A stretch of DNA of 64,000 bases, from the NCBI GenBank assembly GCA_035948135.1, contig DASZJL010000223.1:1-64000 (forward strand). Direction: 5' to 3'. This DNA is from CADDZP01 sp035948135 (GTDB taxonomy: Bacteria > Actinomycetota > Acidimicrobiia > Acidimicrobiales > AC-14). Under the pieces are notes generated by a model. It was given only the letters and a program-made list of their open reading frames with translations. It was not told the DNA's origin and made no database searches. The first letter of the stretch is position 1. Each line of letters opens with the position of its first letter. Below are positions 8,071 to 15,571 of the stretch, one piece after another. Made by a program: the position numbers and the translations under genes.

Positions 8071-8622
8071 GTGGCGTTCGAGGACAGCAGCGATCTCGTG
8101 GTGCGGGCCCGTGGGGCCGACCGAGACGCGTGGGAAGCGCTGTACCGGCGCGCCTACCCCCGGCTCCTCGCCTACGCCATGCGCCGCCTGGACGCCGACG
8201 GGGCGAGGGACGCCGTGAGCGAAACCATGGCCCGCGCCGTCGCCAATATCGGCCGATATCGCCAGGTTCCGGGCAGCGGTGGGTTTGACGGCTGGCTCTT
8301 CGGCATCTGCCGCCACGTGGTCCTCGACGCCCAGCGGGCCGCCGGTCGCCGCGGCTACGGCCCGCCGCCCGACACCGTGAGCCACGTCGATCCGGCCGAG
8401 GGCCTGGTGTCGGCCGAGGAAGCCGACGCGGTCCGCCGGGCGTTCGCCCTCTTGTCCGACGACGACCGCGAGCTGCTCGAACTTCGGGTGGTGGCCGGCC
8501 TGTCGGCTGAGGAGACCGCTGCTGCGCTGGGGCGCCGCGCTGGCGCGGTGCGCATGGCCCAGTCCCGGGCCCTGAGCAAGCTGCGCCGGTTCCTGAGTGA
8601 GGTCGAGGGGGTGTCCGCGTGA
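8071..8622 (+). CDS. ECF-type RNA polymerase sigma factor
   Basis: A sigma-70 family extracytoplasmic-function factor of about 183 residues. Region 2 is seen in DRDAWEALYRRAYPRLLAYA and the DARDAV-like helix with GFDGWLFGICRHVVLDAQR. Region 4 follows as LLSDDDRELLELRVVAGLSA with the helix-turn-helix ending AVRMAQSRALSKLRRFL. I chose GTG 8071, which has GGAG five bases upstream; an ATG at 7987 would begin beside the hairpin and add 28 residues unlike the family. The stop overlaps the next gene by 4 bases (GTGA), so sigma factor and probable anti-sigma factor are translationally coupled. Confidence 0.88.
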   Translation: MAFEDSSDLVVRARGADRDAWEALYRRAYPRLLAYAMRRLDADGARDAVSETMARAVANIGRYRQVPGSGGFDGWLFGICRHVVLDAQRAAGRRGYGPPPDTVSHVDPAEGLVSAEEADAVRRAFALLSDDDRELLELRVVAGLSAEETAAALGRRAGAVRMAQSRALSKLRRFLSEVEGVSA

Positions 8623-9509
8623 CGACGCGCGACGACGAGCTCCTCGACGTCCTGGCCACCAGCCTGGGGCCGGCCCCGGACGCCGAGCCGACGTGGGCCG
8701 AGGTCTCCCAGCTGCACCGCCTCGTCGACACCGCGGCCGGCCGCGGCCCGCGTGCTCGCACTCCCCTGTGGCGGATCCGCCGCCCCCTGACCGCGGCGCT
8801 GGCCGGCGTCCTCGTCTTCGGCACCGCTTCGGCCGCGGCCGCGCTGTCGGGCGCAGTGATGCCTCAGCCGGTCCGCGTGGCCGCCCGGGCGGTCGGCCTC
8901 CCCGTTGACTCCCCCGACCTGGCCGGCGCCCGGGCCGCCCTCGCCCGCCTCCGCGATGCACTCGACCATCGGCCGCTCGAGCTCGGCGCCATTCGGGCGC
9001 TGGCCCAAGACGCCCGCGACCGCGTCGGCCGGCTCTCGGCTGACGACCGCGCTGACGTCGAGGCCGAGGCCACCTTCCTTCTGGCCCAAGCCGACAACGC
9101 ACTGGCCCCGCCGCCCGGCCCGCTCGGCGCACCGCCGCCGGAGACGCGCCCGGCGTCGCCGTCAGGCGCCGCGCCCGCACCGGCATCGCCGAGCGCGGAG
9201 CCGGCCGACGACGGCGGCCGCGACCAGCCGACGGCCAACCCCAACCAGTCCGGCCCCGGCTCCGACGACCACCCCTCCGGCGACGACCAGTCCGGATCCT
9301 CGGCCGGGCCCAGCCAGTCGTCAGGCCCGGGTTCTTCCGGTTCGTCGGGCGACAACCAGACGGCCACGACCCAGCACGTCGACAACTCCGGGCACGGCGG
9401 CTCCGACGGTGGCGGCTCCTCTCATGACGGCGGGGGCTCCTCCCACAACGGTGGCGGCTCCGCCGGAGGCTCCTCGGGCAGCGGCGACGGCCACTCCGGC
9501 CCCGGCTGA
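8619..9509 (+). CDS. Probable anti-sigma factor with low-complexity external tail
   Basis: A 296-residue single-pass membrane protein. A short cytoplasmic N-terminus (DDELLDVLATSLGPAPDAEP) precedes a transmembrane helix at about 52-75 (RPLTAALAGVLVFGTASAAA). A helical outer segment follows (PDLAGARAALARLRDALDHR), then a long Pro/Ala, Asp/Ser and finally Gly/Ser/His-rich tail from about residue 160 to the end. Its coupling to an ECF sigma gene and its topology are typical of anti-sigma factors. No zinc-binding HxxxCxxC motif is present, so the sequestering mode is not the ZAS type. The tail could span or sense the cell wall; that is inference. Confidence 0.65.
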   Translation: MTTRDDELLDVLATSLGPAPDAEPTWAEVSQLHRLVDTAAGRGPRARTPLWRIRRPLTAALAGVLVFGTASAAAALSGAVMPQPVRVAARAVGLPVDSPDLAGARAALARLRDALDHRPLELGAIRALAQDARDRVGRLSADDRADVEAEATFLLAQADNALAPPPGPLGAPPPETRPASPSGAAPAPASPSAEPADDGGRDQPTANPNQSGPGSDDHPSGDDQSGSSAGPSQSSGPGSSGSSGDNQTATTQHVDNSGHGGSDGGGSSHDGGGSSHNGGGSAGGSSGSGDGHSGPG

Positions 9510-9609
9510 TCCCCGCCCCACCCCCTATCGCTGGCGTCTTGGCGCCCAGCGCACAGAAGTCAGCAATAGCGAGGCAAGGGCGGCGGCGACCGTTACAGTG
9601 GTCGATGTC

Positions 9610-10368
9610 ATGATGGCCACTGAGTACCGGATCGACGAGCTGGCCCGGGAGGCCGGCACAACGGTGCGCAACGTGCGGGCGTACCAGGACCGCGGGCTGC
9701 TCCCGCCGCCCCGCCGGTCGGGCCGCGTCGGCCTGTACACCGACGCCCACCTCGCGCGCCTGCGCCTGATCGGCCACCTGCTCGAGCGCGGCTACACACT
9801 CGGCAACATCGATGAGCTGATCTCGGCCTGGGAGCGCGGCCAGGACATCGGCGAGCTCCTGGGGCTCGAGGCCGTGCTGGTCCAGCCCTGGTCGGACGAG
9901 GAGGCGAGCGAGATCACGTTCGCCGAGCTCACCGAGCTGTTCGGCGACGACCCGGGTGCCCTGCAGGAAGCGGTGAAGCTGGGCCTGCTCGAGCCCGAAG
10001 AGGGCGGCGAGCGCTTCCGCGTCCCGAGTCCCCGTCTCCTGCACGCCGGCGCCGAGCTGGTCGCGGCCGGGATTCCTCTCGACGCCGTCCTCAACCACGC
10101 CCGCCAGCTGGCCCGTGATACCGACCGCATCGCGGCCCGCTTCGTCGAGCTGGTGGCGGCCAACGTGTTCGAGCCCTACGGCGACCGGCCGTTTCCCGCC
10201 GCCGACGTGCCCCGCCTGGCCGAGCTCATGCGCCACCTGCGCCCGCTCGCCCAGACGACGGTCGACGCCTACCTGGCCCGGGCCATGGAGCAGCGCATGG
10301 GCCGCGAGCTGGGCGCCCACTACGACCGCCTCATGGAGCATCTCGGGGAGCAGACCGCAGCAAGTTGA
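9610..10368 (+). CDS. MerR-family transcriptional regulator
   Basis: A 252-residue regulator. The N-terminal winged helix is classic: YRIDELAREAGTTVRNVRAY then RRSGRVGLYTDAHLARLRLI and a dimerisation helix. The remaining 170 residues form an uncharacterised helical domain, longer than metal-sensing MerR proteins, and lack obvious metal-binding cysteines, so a small organic ligand is more likely. ATG 9610 (or the adjacent ATG 9613) lies ten bases after a TACAGT hexamer. The stop codon is embedded in the first of the tandem 17-bp repeats, and a 28-bp palindrome follows before the membrane protein gene. Control of that gene and of itself is the obvious hypothesis. Confidence 0.88.
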   Translation: MMATEYRIDELAREAGTTVRNVRAYQDRGLLPPPRRSGRVGLYTDAHLARLRLIGHLLERGYTLGNIDELISAWERGQDIGELLGLEAVLVQPWSDEEASEITFAELTELFGDDPGALQEAVKLGLLEPEEGGERFRVPSPRLLHAGAELVAAGIPLDAVLNHARQLARDTDRIAARFVELVAANVFEPYGDRPFPAADVPRLAELMRHLRPLAQTTVDAYLARAMEQRMGRELGAHYDRLMEHLGEQTAAS

Positions 10369-10429
10369 GTGTCACTGCAGCTTGAGTGTCACTGCAGCTT
10401 GAGTGTCACTGCATCTTGAGTGCCATACG
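10365..10429. repeat. Tandem 17-bp repeats between merR and membrane protein gene
   Basis: Three near-identical units TTGAGTGTCACTGCAGC begin at 10365, 10382 and 10399 (the third has one change), followed by a degenerate partial unit at 10416. Each unit contains the small palindrome AGTGTCACT. The first unit overlaps the merR stop codon. The array may be a row of regulator-binding sites. It has no spacers of CRISPR size. Confidence 0.85.
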
Positions 10430-10444
10430 TCATGTGGCGCTCGC

Positions 10445-10472
10445 GACTGTGACAGTTTAGACTGACACAGTC
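10445..10472. promoter_or_regulatory. 28-bp palindromic operator
   Basis: An interrupted palindrome with arms GACTGTG...CACAGTC and inner CAGT...ACTG around a TTTAG centre; only three symmetric positions fail to pair. A -10-like TAGACT (10458-10463) lies within it. It stands 53 bases before the membrane protein ATG and shares TGTCA/TGACA sequences with the upstream tandem repeats. It probably binds a dimeric regulator, perhaps the adjacent MerR protein. Confidence 0.7.
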
Positions 10473-10525
10473 TTGGGGATCCTTTCGAGAGAGAGCGCCC
10501 CACCTCGGCCTACCGGAGGACAGCA

Positions 10526-12400
10526 ATGATGCTTCTCGCCGCTCAGAGCACCGGCACGACGGCACCGGCACGAGGCGCCCCGCTCTCCGACCTGATCACG
10601 CTGACGATCGTCTTCGCCGTGGCCGGGCTGCTGCTGCTGGCCGTCTCCGTCGGCCACCGACACAAGCGGGTGCACTGGCTGCGCCGGCTCGGCGACTTCT
10701 CCGAGCAGGTCAGCGGCCTCCCGCCGTGGGCCGCCCTCCCCAACGTCGTCGGCGCCGTCAGCCTCATCACCGCCGCCTTCGGCTTCTACTGGGACGTCTC
10801 CTGGCACATCGACCGGGGCCGCGATCCCGGGGCGCTGGCCAACCCCGCCCACTGGTTCATCATCATCGGCCTGGCCGGCATCGCACTGGCCGGCATCCTC
10901 TCGATCGTGCTCGGCGACGAGCGTGCGACGGGCTCATCGCTCCGCTTCGGCCGCGACTGGAACGTGCCCGTCGGCGGTCTGCTGTTGAGCATCTGCGGCG
11001 TCATCGCCCTCGCCGGCTTCCCCCTGGACGACATCTGGCACCGCCTGTTCGGTCAGGACGTCACCCTGTGGGGACCGACCCACATCCAGATGATCGGCGG
11101 GGCGTCATTGGCGACGCTCGCCCTCTGGGTGCTGACCGTCGAAGGCGAGCGAGCAGCGACAGAGGCCGGTCGGCCGGTGAACCCGAGGACGATGCGCCTC
11201 ATCCACATCTCGCTCGCCGGCGCCTTCCTCATCGGCATGTCGACGCTGCAGGCCGAATTCGACTTCGGCGTCCCCCAGTTCAATCAGCTCTTCCACCCGA
11301 CGATGATCATGCTGGCCGCCGGCATCGCCCTCGTGGCCGCCCGCATCCGCCTCGGCAAGGGCGGGGCGCTCGCCGCCGTCGGCTTCTTCCTCCTCTTCCG
11401 GGGCGTTCTGACGCTGCTCATCGGGCCCATCCTCGGGCGCACCCTCCTGCACTTCCCGCTGTACCTGGCGGAGGCAGCGGTCATCGAGCTCGTCGCCCTG
11501 CGCGTTCCCGCCCGGCGCGAGCCGCTGACCCTCGGGTTGTGGGCCGGCGTCGGCATCGGCACCGTGGGCCTGGCCGCCGAGTGGGCGTGGAGCCACGTCT
11601 TCATGCCGCTGCCCTGGACCGCGCACCTTCTTCCCCTCGGTGCCGTGGTCGGCGTCGTCGCCGGCATCTGCGGCGGCGTCATCGGCGCAACGATCGGGCG
11701 GGCGCTCAGCCCGCCGGCGGAGGGCAACCTCGTCACCCGCCAGCGCCTCCCACGGGGTGCGGCCGCGGCACTGGCGGTGGCTGTCCTCGCCATCTTCGCT
11801 CTACCGCTGACGTCCACCGTGCATCCCTACCGCGCCGACCTCGCCATGGATCCGCCTCTGGGCATCCCCGGCGGCCGCGTACACGTGACACTGCGCATGC
11901 ACCCCGCCGACGCGGCGCGCAACGCACAGTGGTTCAACGTCACCGCCTGGCAGGGCGCCCGCACGGGCAATGGCGGCCTCGTCATCAAGGACCTGCACGA
12001 GACGAGCCCTGGCGTGTACCAGACCGACGGCACCGTTCCGGTGTTCGGCGAGTGGAAGGCACTCGTTCGCCTCCACAAGGGCCGCAGCCTGATGGCGCTG
12101 CCGATCTACCTCCCGGCCGACCCCGCCATCCCGGCGCCGCAGGTGCCGCCGTGGCCCAACGTCACGCGCTCGTTCCAGCGCGAGAAGGGCATCCTCCAGC
12201 GGGAGTCGGTGGGCGGCCAGGGCCTGCAGCGGCCGGCCTACGCCCTGCTCGGCGCGCTCGCCTTGGTGTGGGTTGGGTCACTGGGCTGGGGCCTCCGTCG
12301 CCTCGAACGTGCACTCCCGCCCGACGTGCGTAGTGACGACCACGGGGTCACGCCGACCCCCGAGCCTGAGCGCCAGCCGGTTGGCGCCGGGCGCCCTTGA
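10526..12400 (+). CDS. Polytopic membrane protein with C-terminal YtkA/FixH-like domain
   Basis: A 624-residue protein I do not recognise as a named family. About twelve transmembrane helices run from residue 24 to about 420, with polar loops containing SWHIDRGRDPGALANPAHW and DDIWHRLFGQDVTLWGPTHIQ, both rich in His, Trp and Asp and potentially metal- or haem-binding. A beta-rich outer domain follows (about 440-540: GGRVHVTLRMHPAD, SPGVYQTDGTVPVFGEWKAL), resembling YtkA/FixH-like domains seen in copper and oxidase biology, and a last helix at about 577-600. The start has GGAGGA five bases upstream. It lies behind the operator and repeats after merR, and is followed by a hairpin, so it is probably a single-gene regulon. 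A role in copper handling or respiration is inference only. Confidence 0.7.
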   Translation: MMLLAAQSTGTTAPARGAPLSDLITLTIVFAVAGLLLLAVSVGHRHKRVHWLRRLGDFSEQVSGLPPWAALPNVVGAVSLITAAFGFYWDVSWHIDRGRDPGALANPAHWFIIIGLAGIALAGILSIVLGDERATGSSLRFGRDWNVPVGGLLLSICGVIALAGFPLDDIWHRLFGQDVTLWGPTHIQMIGGASLATLALWVLTVEGERAATEAGRPVNPRTMRLIHISLAGAFLIGMSTLQAEFDFGVPQFNQLFHPTMIMLAAGIALVAARIRLGKGGALAAVGFFLLFRGVLTLLIGPILGRTLLHFPLYLAEAAVIELVALRVPARREPLTLGLWAGVGIGTVGLAAEWAWSHVFMPLPWTAHLLPLGAVVGVVAGICGGVIGATIGRALSPPAEGNLVTRQRLPRGAAAALAVAVLAIFALPLTSTVHPYRADLAMDPPLGIPGGRVHVTLRMHPADAARNAQWFNVTAWQGARTGNGGLVIKDLHETSPGVYQTDGTVPVFGEWKALVRLHKGRSLMALPIYLPADPAIPAPQVPPWPNVTRSFQREKGILQRESVGGQGLQRPAYALLGALALVWVGSLGWGLRRLERALPPDVRSDDHGVTPTPEPERQPVGAGRP

Positions 12401-12457
12401 CATCTCGTTCATCAACGTTAAGGTCGAAGGCGCTTCACCGATCACTGCACGAACTGG

Positions 12458-12479
12458 GGCCCCTGAACGATCAGGGGCC
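12458..12479 (+). terminator. Hairpin after membrane protein gene
   Basis: GGCCCCTGA and TCAGGGGCC form a perfect 9-bp stem with a 4-base loop, 58 bases after the stop. There is only a weak T run behind it, which is common for high-GC terminators. Confidence 0.6.
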
Positions 12480-12526
12480 TCCCGTTTGGGGCGGCGGCCT
12501 CAAGCGTGCGAGAGACGGGAGACGCG

Positions 12527-12730
12527 ATGCCCGAACAAGGGAGGCATCCCCGCTGGACCACGGGCACCCCAGTGTTGGTCCGCAATCGATTCGACGGCGC
12601 CTGGGTCGGCGGCTTCGAGCTGACCGACGCCAAGGATCAGAGCTACGAGGTCAGACGCCGCTCCGACCGCGTCGTCCTCCCCGCGCGTTTCGACGAGTCA
12701 GAACTTCGCCCCGAGGGCGAGACCTCCTAG
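12527..12730 (+). CDS. Small conserved beta-rich protein, function unknown
   Basis: A 67-residue soluble protein starting at an ATG with GGGAG five bases upstream; a GTG at 12506 in the same frame would add seven residues but has no ribosome site. The pattern TTGTPVLVRNRFDGAWVGGF then YEVRRRSDRVVLPARFDESE suggests a small Tudor/SH3-like barrel. I recall similar short proteins in other actinobacteria beside regulators or metabolic genes, without an assigned role. It stands alone between a hairpin and convergent terminators of the Rpf-like gene. Confidence 0.7.
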   Translation: MPEQGRHPRWTTGTPVLVRNRFDGAWVGGFELTDAKDQSYEVRRRSDRVVLPARFDESELRPEGETS

Positions 12731-12790
12731 CGCTCCCCCGCCAGGCCGCTCGCGGCCATCAGCGGCCAGTCGCCTGCGGCGAGTAGTCGT

Positions 12791-12851
12791 GCCGCCTTCG
12801 GCGGCGCTGATTCCCCGGCCGTAACGGCGCCGGCTTCGCCTGACGCCGTCA
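12791..12851. terminator. Hairpins 3' of the Rpf-like gene
   Basis: Two stem-loops are visible: GCCGCCTTCGGCGGC (12791-12805), and a hairpin starting at the stop codon of the minus-strand gene (ACGGCGT...GGCGAAGCC...GCGCCGT, 12823-12849). The second is nearly the same sequence as the hairpin after the second Rpf-like gene at 34051-34075. Confidence 0.65.
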
Positions 12852-13727
12852 ACGGCCACACCGGCTCGCGGTCGTCCACTGGCCCCACCCGGCGCGCTGT
12901 TGCAGTTGAACGGCTGCCGCGTCCTGCTGCTCGGGCGGGGCGTCGCTGGCCGTGCCTGAGTATCCGAGCGCGTGCCAGGTGGAGTCCATGAACTGGTAGG
13001 CGCCGCCGCCCGGCGCGTTGTAGTTGTTCCCGGACTCGAGCTGACGGATGCAGTCCCACGTGCCGCTCGGGCGACCTCCCCGGCTGCGACGGGCGGCGTC
13101 GCGGCGGGCCTGGTCGGCGGCGACCAGAGCCGCGAGCTGGCCGTTGACGCGGGCGAGCAGCGCCCGCATCGACGCCTCGGTCTTCGCCAGAGCGGCCACG
13201 TCGCCGTCGAGGGCGGCCACGGTTGCCCGCCGGTCGGCTTGGAGGCGCTGGAGGGAGCCCCGCTTGATCCCGAGATCCTGTCGGGCGGCGACGAGCTCGT
13301 CGGCCACGGCCCTGTCTTCGCCGGCGGCGAGCGACGCGTAGTGGTTCCGCACGGGCAGGTCCTGGCCCCTGCTGTCGGCCAACTGCTGGACGATGGCGAT
13401 CGAGCCGCCGTGCACGTAGGCGTCCACCGCCTGGCGGGCCAGCCTGCCTTTCACCTCGCCGAAGCGGCCGTTGGCGGCGCCGAGCATGCCCGTGGCCTGC
13501 GCCAGGGCCGCGTCGGTGGCGGCCAGCTTCGCTTTGGCTTCGTTGAGCCGGGCGACCACGCCCGCGATGCGCTGGGCGGTGGCGTCGATCTGGGCCGCCA
13601 GCCGGGCAGCCTGGGCCTTCTTGTCGTCGACTGGACCCGCGGATGACCTCGCGGTGCCGCCCGTGAAAACCACCACCGCGACCGCCAGGGCGGCGGCTGC
13701 ACGAAGTGATCGTCGTTGAAGACTCAT
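12849..13727 (-). CDS. Secreted Rpf-like (transglycosylase-fold) protein, paralogue 1
   Basis: A 292-residue secreted protein. A signal peptide (about 1-30) precedes a long coiled coil (about 35-215, heptad-like Ala/Leu with Asp/Arg) and a short C-terminal resuscitation-promoting-factor-type domain: WDCIRQLESGNNYNAPGGGA, then YQFMDSTWHALGY, with the catalytic Glu in RQLESG and two conserved cysteines. Such enzymes cleave peptidoglycan during growth or resuscitation. The coiled coil resembles the regulatory hairpin of NlpC/P60-type hydrolases. It is a clear paralogue of the gene at 33086-34051, with the same domain order, similar ends and near-identical 3' hairpin. Start is ATG 13727 after a 47-base leader. 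Confidence 0.9.
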   Translation of the reverse strand: MSLQRRSLRAAAALAVAVVVFTGGTARSSAGPVDDKKAQAARLAAQIDATAQRIAGVVARLNEAKAKLAATDAALAQATGMLGAANGRFGEVKGRLARQAVDAYVHGGSIAIVQQLADSRGQDLPVRNHYASLAAGEDRAVADELVAARQDLGIKRGSLQRLQADRRATVAALDGDVAALAKTEASMRALLARVNGQLAALVAADQARRDAARRSRGGRPSGTWDCIRQLESGNNYNAPGGGAYQFMDSTWHALGYSGTASDAPPEQQDAAAVQLQQRAGWGQWTTASRCGR

Positions 13728-13780
13728 GGCGAGGCGCGCGCCAACATCAAGAAAGGGGCGCAGGGAGCGCTTCGACCCTA
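13728..13780 (-). promoter_or_regulatory. Promoter and leader of Rpf-like paralogue 1
   Basis: On the minus strand a -10-like TAGGGT (13780-13775) is followed by a 47-base leader containing TCGAAGCGCT, TTTCTTGATGT and GGCGCGCG. The same blocks in the same order precede the second paralogue. No typical Shine-Dalgarno is seen. I could not recognise a c-di-AMP riboswitch. Confidence 0.5.
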
Positions 13781-13825
13781 GTCAGGCGTCATCCTGCCCG
13801 CCACCGAGCGCGCCCAGCGCGGCCT

Positions 13826-14512
13826 CTAGGAGTCTGCGGACGCCATCCAGGACTCGGCCAGCGGGTTGCGACCCGCGAGCGAGCCCCGCGAGCCGTAGGG
13901 GCGGAAGCGGATGAACGCTTGCCGGTGGTGAAAGGGCTTGGCCCGGTCGGCGGTGATGGCATCGGGGTGGGCCGGGTCCGTGGGGCCGTAGGCGTAGTCC
14001 GACAGCGCCTCCGTCGACTCCCACAGCGAGAAGGTGCCGACGAACGGCGGGCGGGCCAGGGCGGTGCCCCAGATCAGGCCGGGCGCGCGGAGGGCGCGGT
14101 TCTCGGCCCGGTTGGCAGCGCGCAAGAAACGGCGCGCCTGCGTCAGTCTCGTGCGGCCGAGCGTGATGACCCCCGCCTGGCCGTCGTAGTCGACCTTGCG
14201 AGACCGCGGGAGCTCGTCGGGAACGCCGGGCCAGGAGCCGAAGACGCGCAGCGGATCGAGCCGCACGTGCCAGCCGTCGCGCAATGCCGCGGCCGTCGGG
14301 TGCTCGGAGAGGAAGCGGTCGAGGGCCGCGTCGTCGTCCCAGAAGGCAACGAGGGCGACCCGACCCAACTGGGGTGAGGGCCGCATCGACCCGCCCAGGA
14401 TGGCAGTGGACGCGACGTTTGCCTGGCGCAGCCCGGGAGCCGACGGTGCGCGGCGCAGCAGCCCGAGGGCCTTGCGGGCGCCGACGTCGGCGATGTGAAC
14501 GGATGCGATCAT
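13826..14512 (-). CDS. CrtA-like (spheroidene monooxygenase-type) protein
   Basis: A protein of about 228 residues with the CrtA-type pattern: an N-terminal HIADVGARKALGLLRRAP, a middle RVALVAFWDDDAALDRFL and the C-terminal signature GTFSLWESTEALSDYAYG, then FHHRQAFIRFRPYGSRG. CrtA of purple bacteria oxygenates carotenoids through haem. Actinobacterial relatives are often annotated the same way but their substrates are unknown, and no carotenoid biosynthesis gene is nearby (a carotenoid cleavage oxygenase lies at 22.2 kb). I chose ATG 14512, ten bases after TAGCCT; the reading frame extends upstream through the Nur-like box, which argues for a late start. Confidence 0.65.
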   Translation of the reverse strand: MIASVHIADVGARKALGLLRRAPSAPGLRQANVASTAILGGSMRPSPQLGRVALVAFWDDDAALDRFLSEHPTAAALRDGWHVRLDPLRVFGSWPGVPDELPRSRKVDYDGQAGVITLGRTRLTQARRFLRAANRAENRALRAPGLIWGTALARPPFVGTFSLWESTEALSDYAYGPTDPAHPDAITADRAKPFHHRQAFIRFRPYGSRGSLAGRNPLAESWMASADS

Positions 14513-14555
14513 CCCTGACGAGAGGCTACGGAGAGGCATCTGGTTCCGAAAGTCT

Positions 14556-14578
14556 CTATTGCAAGCTGGACGCAATAG
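14556..14578. promoter_or_regulatory. Nur-type nickel operator
   Basis: A perfect dyad CTATTGC-n9-GCAATAG. Within it TTGCAA-GCTGG-ACGCAA (14559-14575) fits the Streptomyces Nur consensus tTGCaa-n5-ttGCAA in seven to eight key positions. It lies 20 bases before the NicO start and upstream of the divergent CrtA-like gene, with a Fur-family gene downstream of nicO. Confidence 0.7.
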
Positions 14579-14597
14579 GTGCCAGACTGTCGGAACA

Positions 14598-15488
14598 GTG
14601 GGCGCGTTCAGCATCGGCCTCGTCGTCACGGCCTTCGGGTTCGGGTTCCGGCACGGGATCGACTGGGACCACATCGCGGCCCTCACCGACATCACCGGGT
14701 CCCAGGACGACAGCCGCCGGTCGATGGTGCTGGCCACGATGTACGCCCTCGGTCACGCCCTCGTCGTGTTCGCCCTCGGCGTGGCGGCCATCGTCGCCGC
14801 CGAGCGCCTCCCGTCGTCGGTCGACGGCGTCATGGAACGGGTCGTCGGCGCCACCCTCGTGGCGCTCGGCGTCTACGTCATCGTCTCGCTCATCCGCAAC
14901 GGCCGCGACTTCCGCATGCGGAGCCGGTGGATGCTGGTGTTCTCCGGTGTCCGTCGGGCGGCGCGGTGGACCCGGCGGCGCGTTCGTTCGCGCGACGTCG
15001 TGATCATCACTCACGAGCACGCCCACGACGCCGCCGAGCCGCATCCCGATCGCCACGCGCCCATCTCGGTCGGGGCCACCGAGAACGGCGCGACCACCAC
15101 CGTCGCCACTGAGCACCGTCACGGTCACCGCCACATCGGCACCGTGCCCGACGACCCGTTCATGACCTACGGAAAGCCGACCGCGTTCGGCGTGGGGATG
15201 ATCCATGGGGTCGGTGCGGAGACGCCCACCCAGGTCCTGCTCTTCTTGGCCGCCGCCGGGGCGGGCGGCACCACTGAGGGCCTGGCGCTGCTGTGCTGCT
15301 TCCTCGTCGGACTGCTGTCGTCGAACTCGCTCATCGCCGCGGCCGGCACGTTCGGGTTCCTGGGCGCGGCGCGGAACTGGCCCCTCTACGTCGGCATCTC
15401 GGTCGTGACCGCGGTGTTCAGCCTGGTGATCGGCACCATCTTCCTGTCGGGGAGCGCGACGGTCCTGCCGGCGTTCTTCGGCGGGTGA
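14598..15488 (+). CDS. Nickel/cobalt transporter, NicO/NiCoT type
   Basis: A 296-residue membrane protein. Helix 1-2 contains the signature RHGIDWDHIAALTDITG, an HX4DH-type metal motif used by NiCoT permeases for selectivity. A histidine-rich cytoplasmic or external loop (about residues 138-180, with HEHAHDAAEPHPDRHAP and HRHGHRH) probably buffers metal. Later helices include PTQVLLFLAAAGAGG and NSLIAAAGTFGFLG. The GTG start has only a weak GGAA ribosome site. A Nur-type box lies directly upstream, and the Fur-family regulator follows 83 bases downstream, both supporting nickel as the substrate. No nickel enzyme (urease, Ni-SOD, hydrogenase) lies in the window. Confidence 0.83.
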   Translation: MGAFSIGLVVTAFGFGFRHGIDWDHIAALTDITGSQDDSRRSMVLATMYALGHALVVFALGVAAIVAAERLPSSVDGVMERVVGATLVALGVYVIVSLIRNGRDFRMRSRWMLVFSGVRRAARWTRRRVRSRDVVIITHEHAHDAAEPHPDRHAPISVGATENGATTTVATEHRHGHRHIGTVPDDPFMTYGKPTAFGVGMIHGVGAETPTQVLLFLAAAGAGGTTEGLALLCCFLVGLLSSNSLIAAAGTFGFLGAARNWPLYVGISVVTAVFSLVIGTIFLSGSATVLPAFFGG

Positions 15489-15571
15489 GCGATCCGACGG
15501 GGAGCGCAGCTCACCGTCGTCGCTCGGGACTGAGCGCCGCCGAAGGCGGCTCCATTACCGGCCGGAGGCCG

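Noticed and set aside
10365..10429. Possible CRISPR array
   Set aside because: The 17-bp units are directly abutting with no unique spacers, and no cas gene is present.
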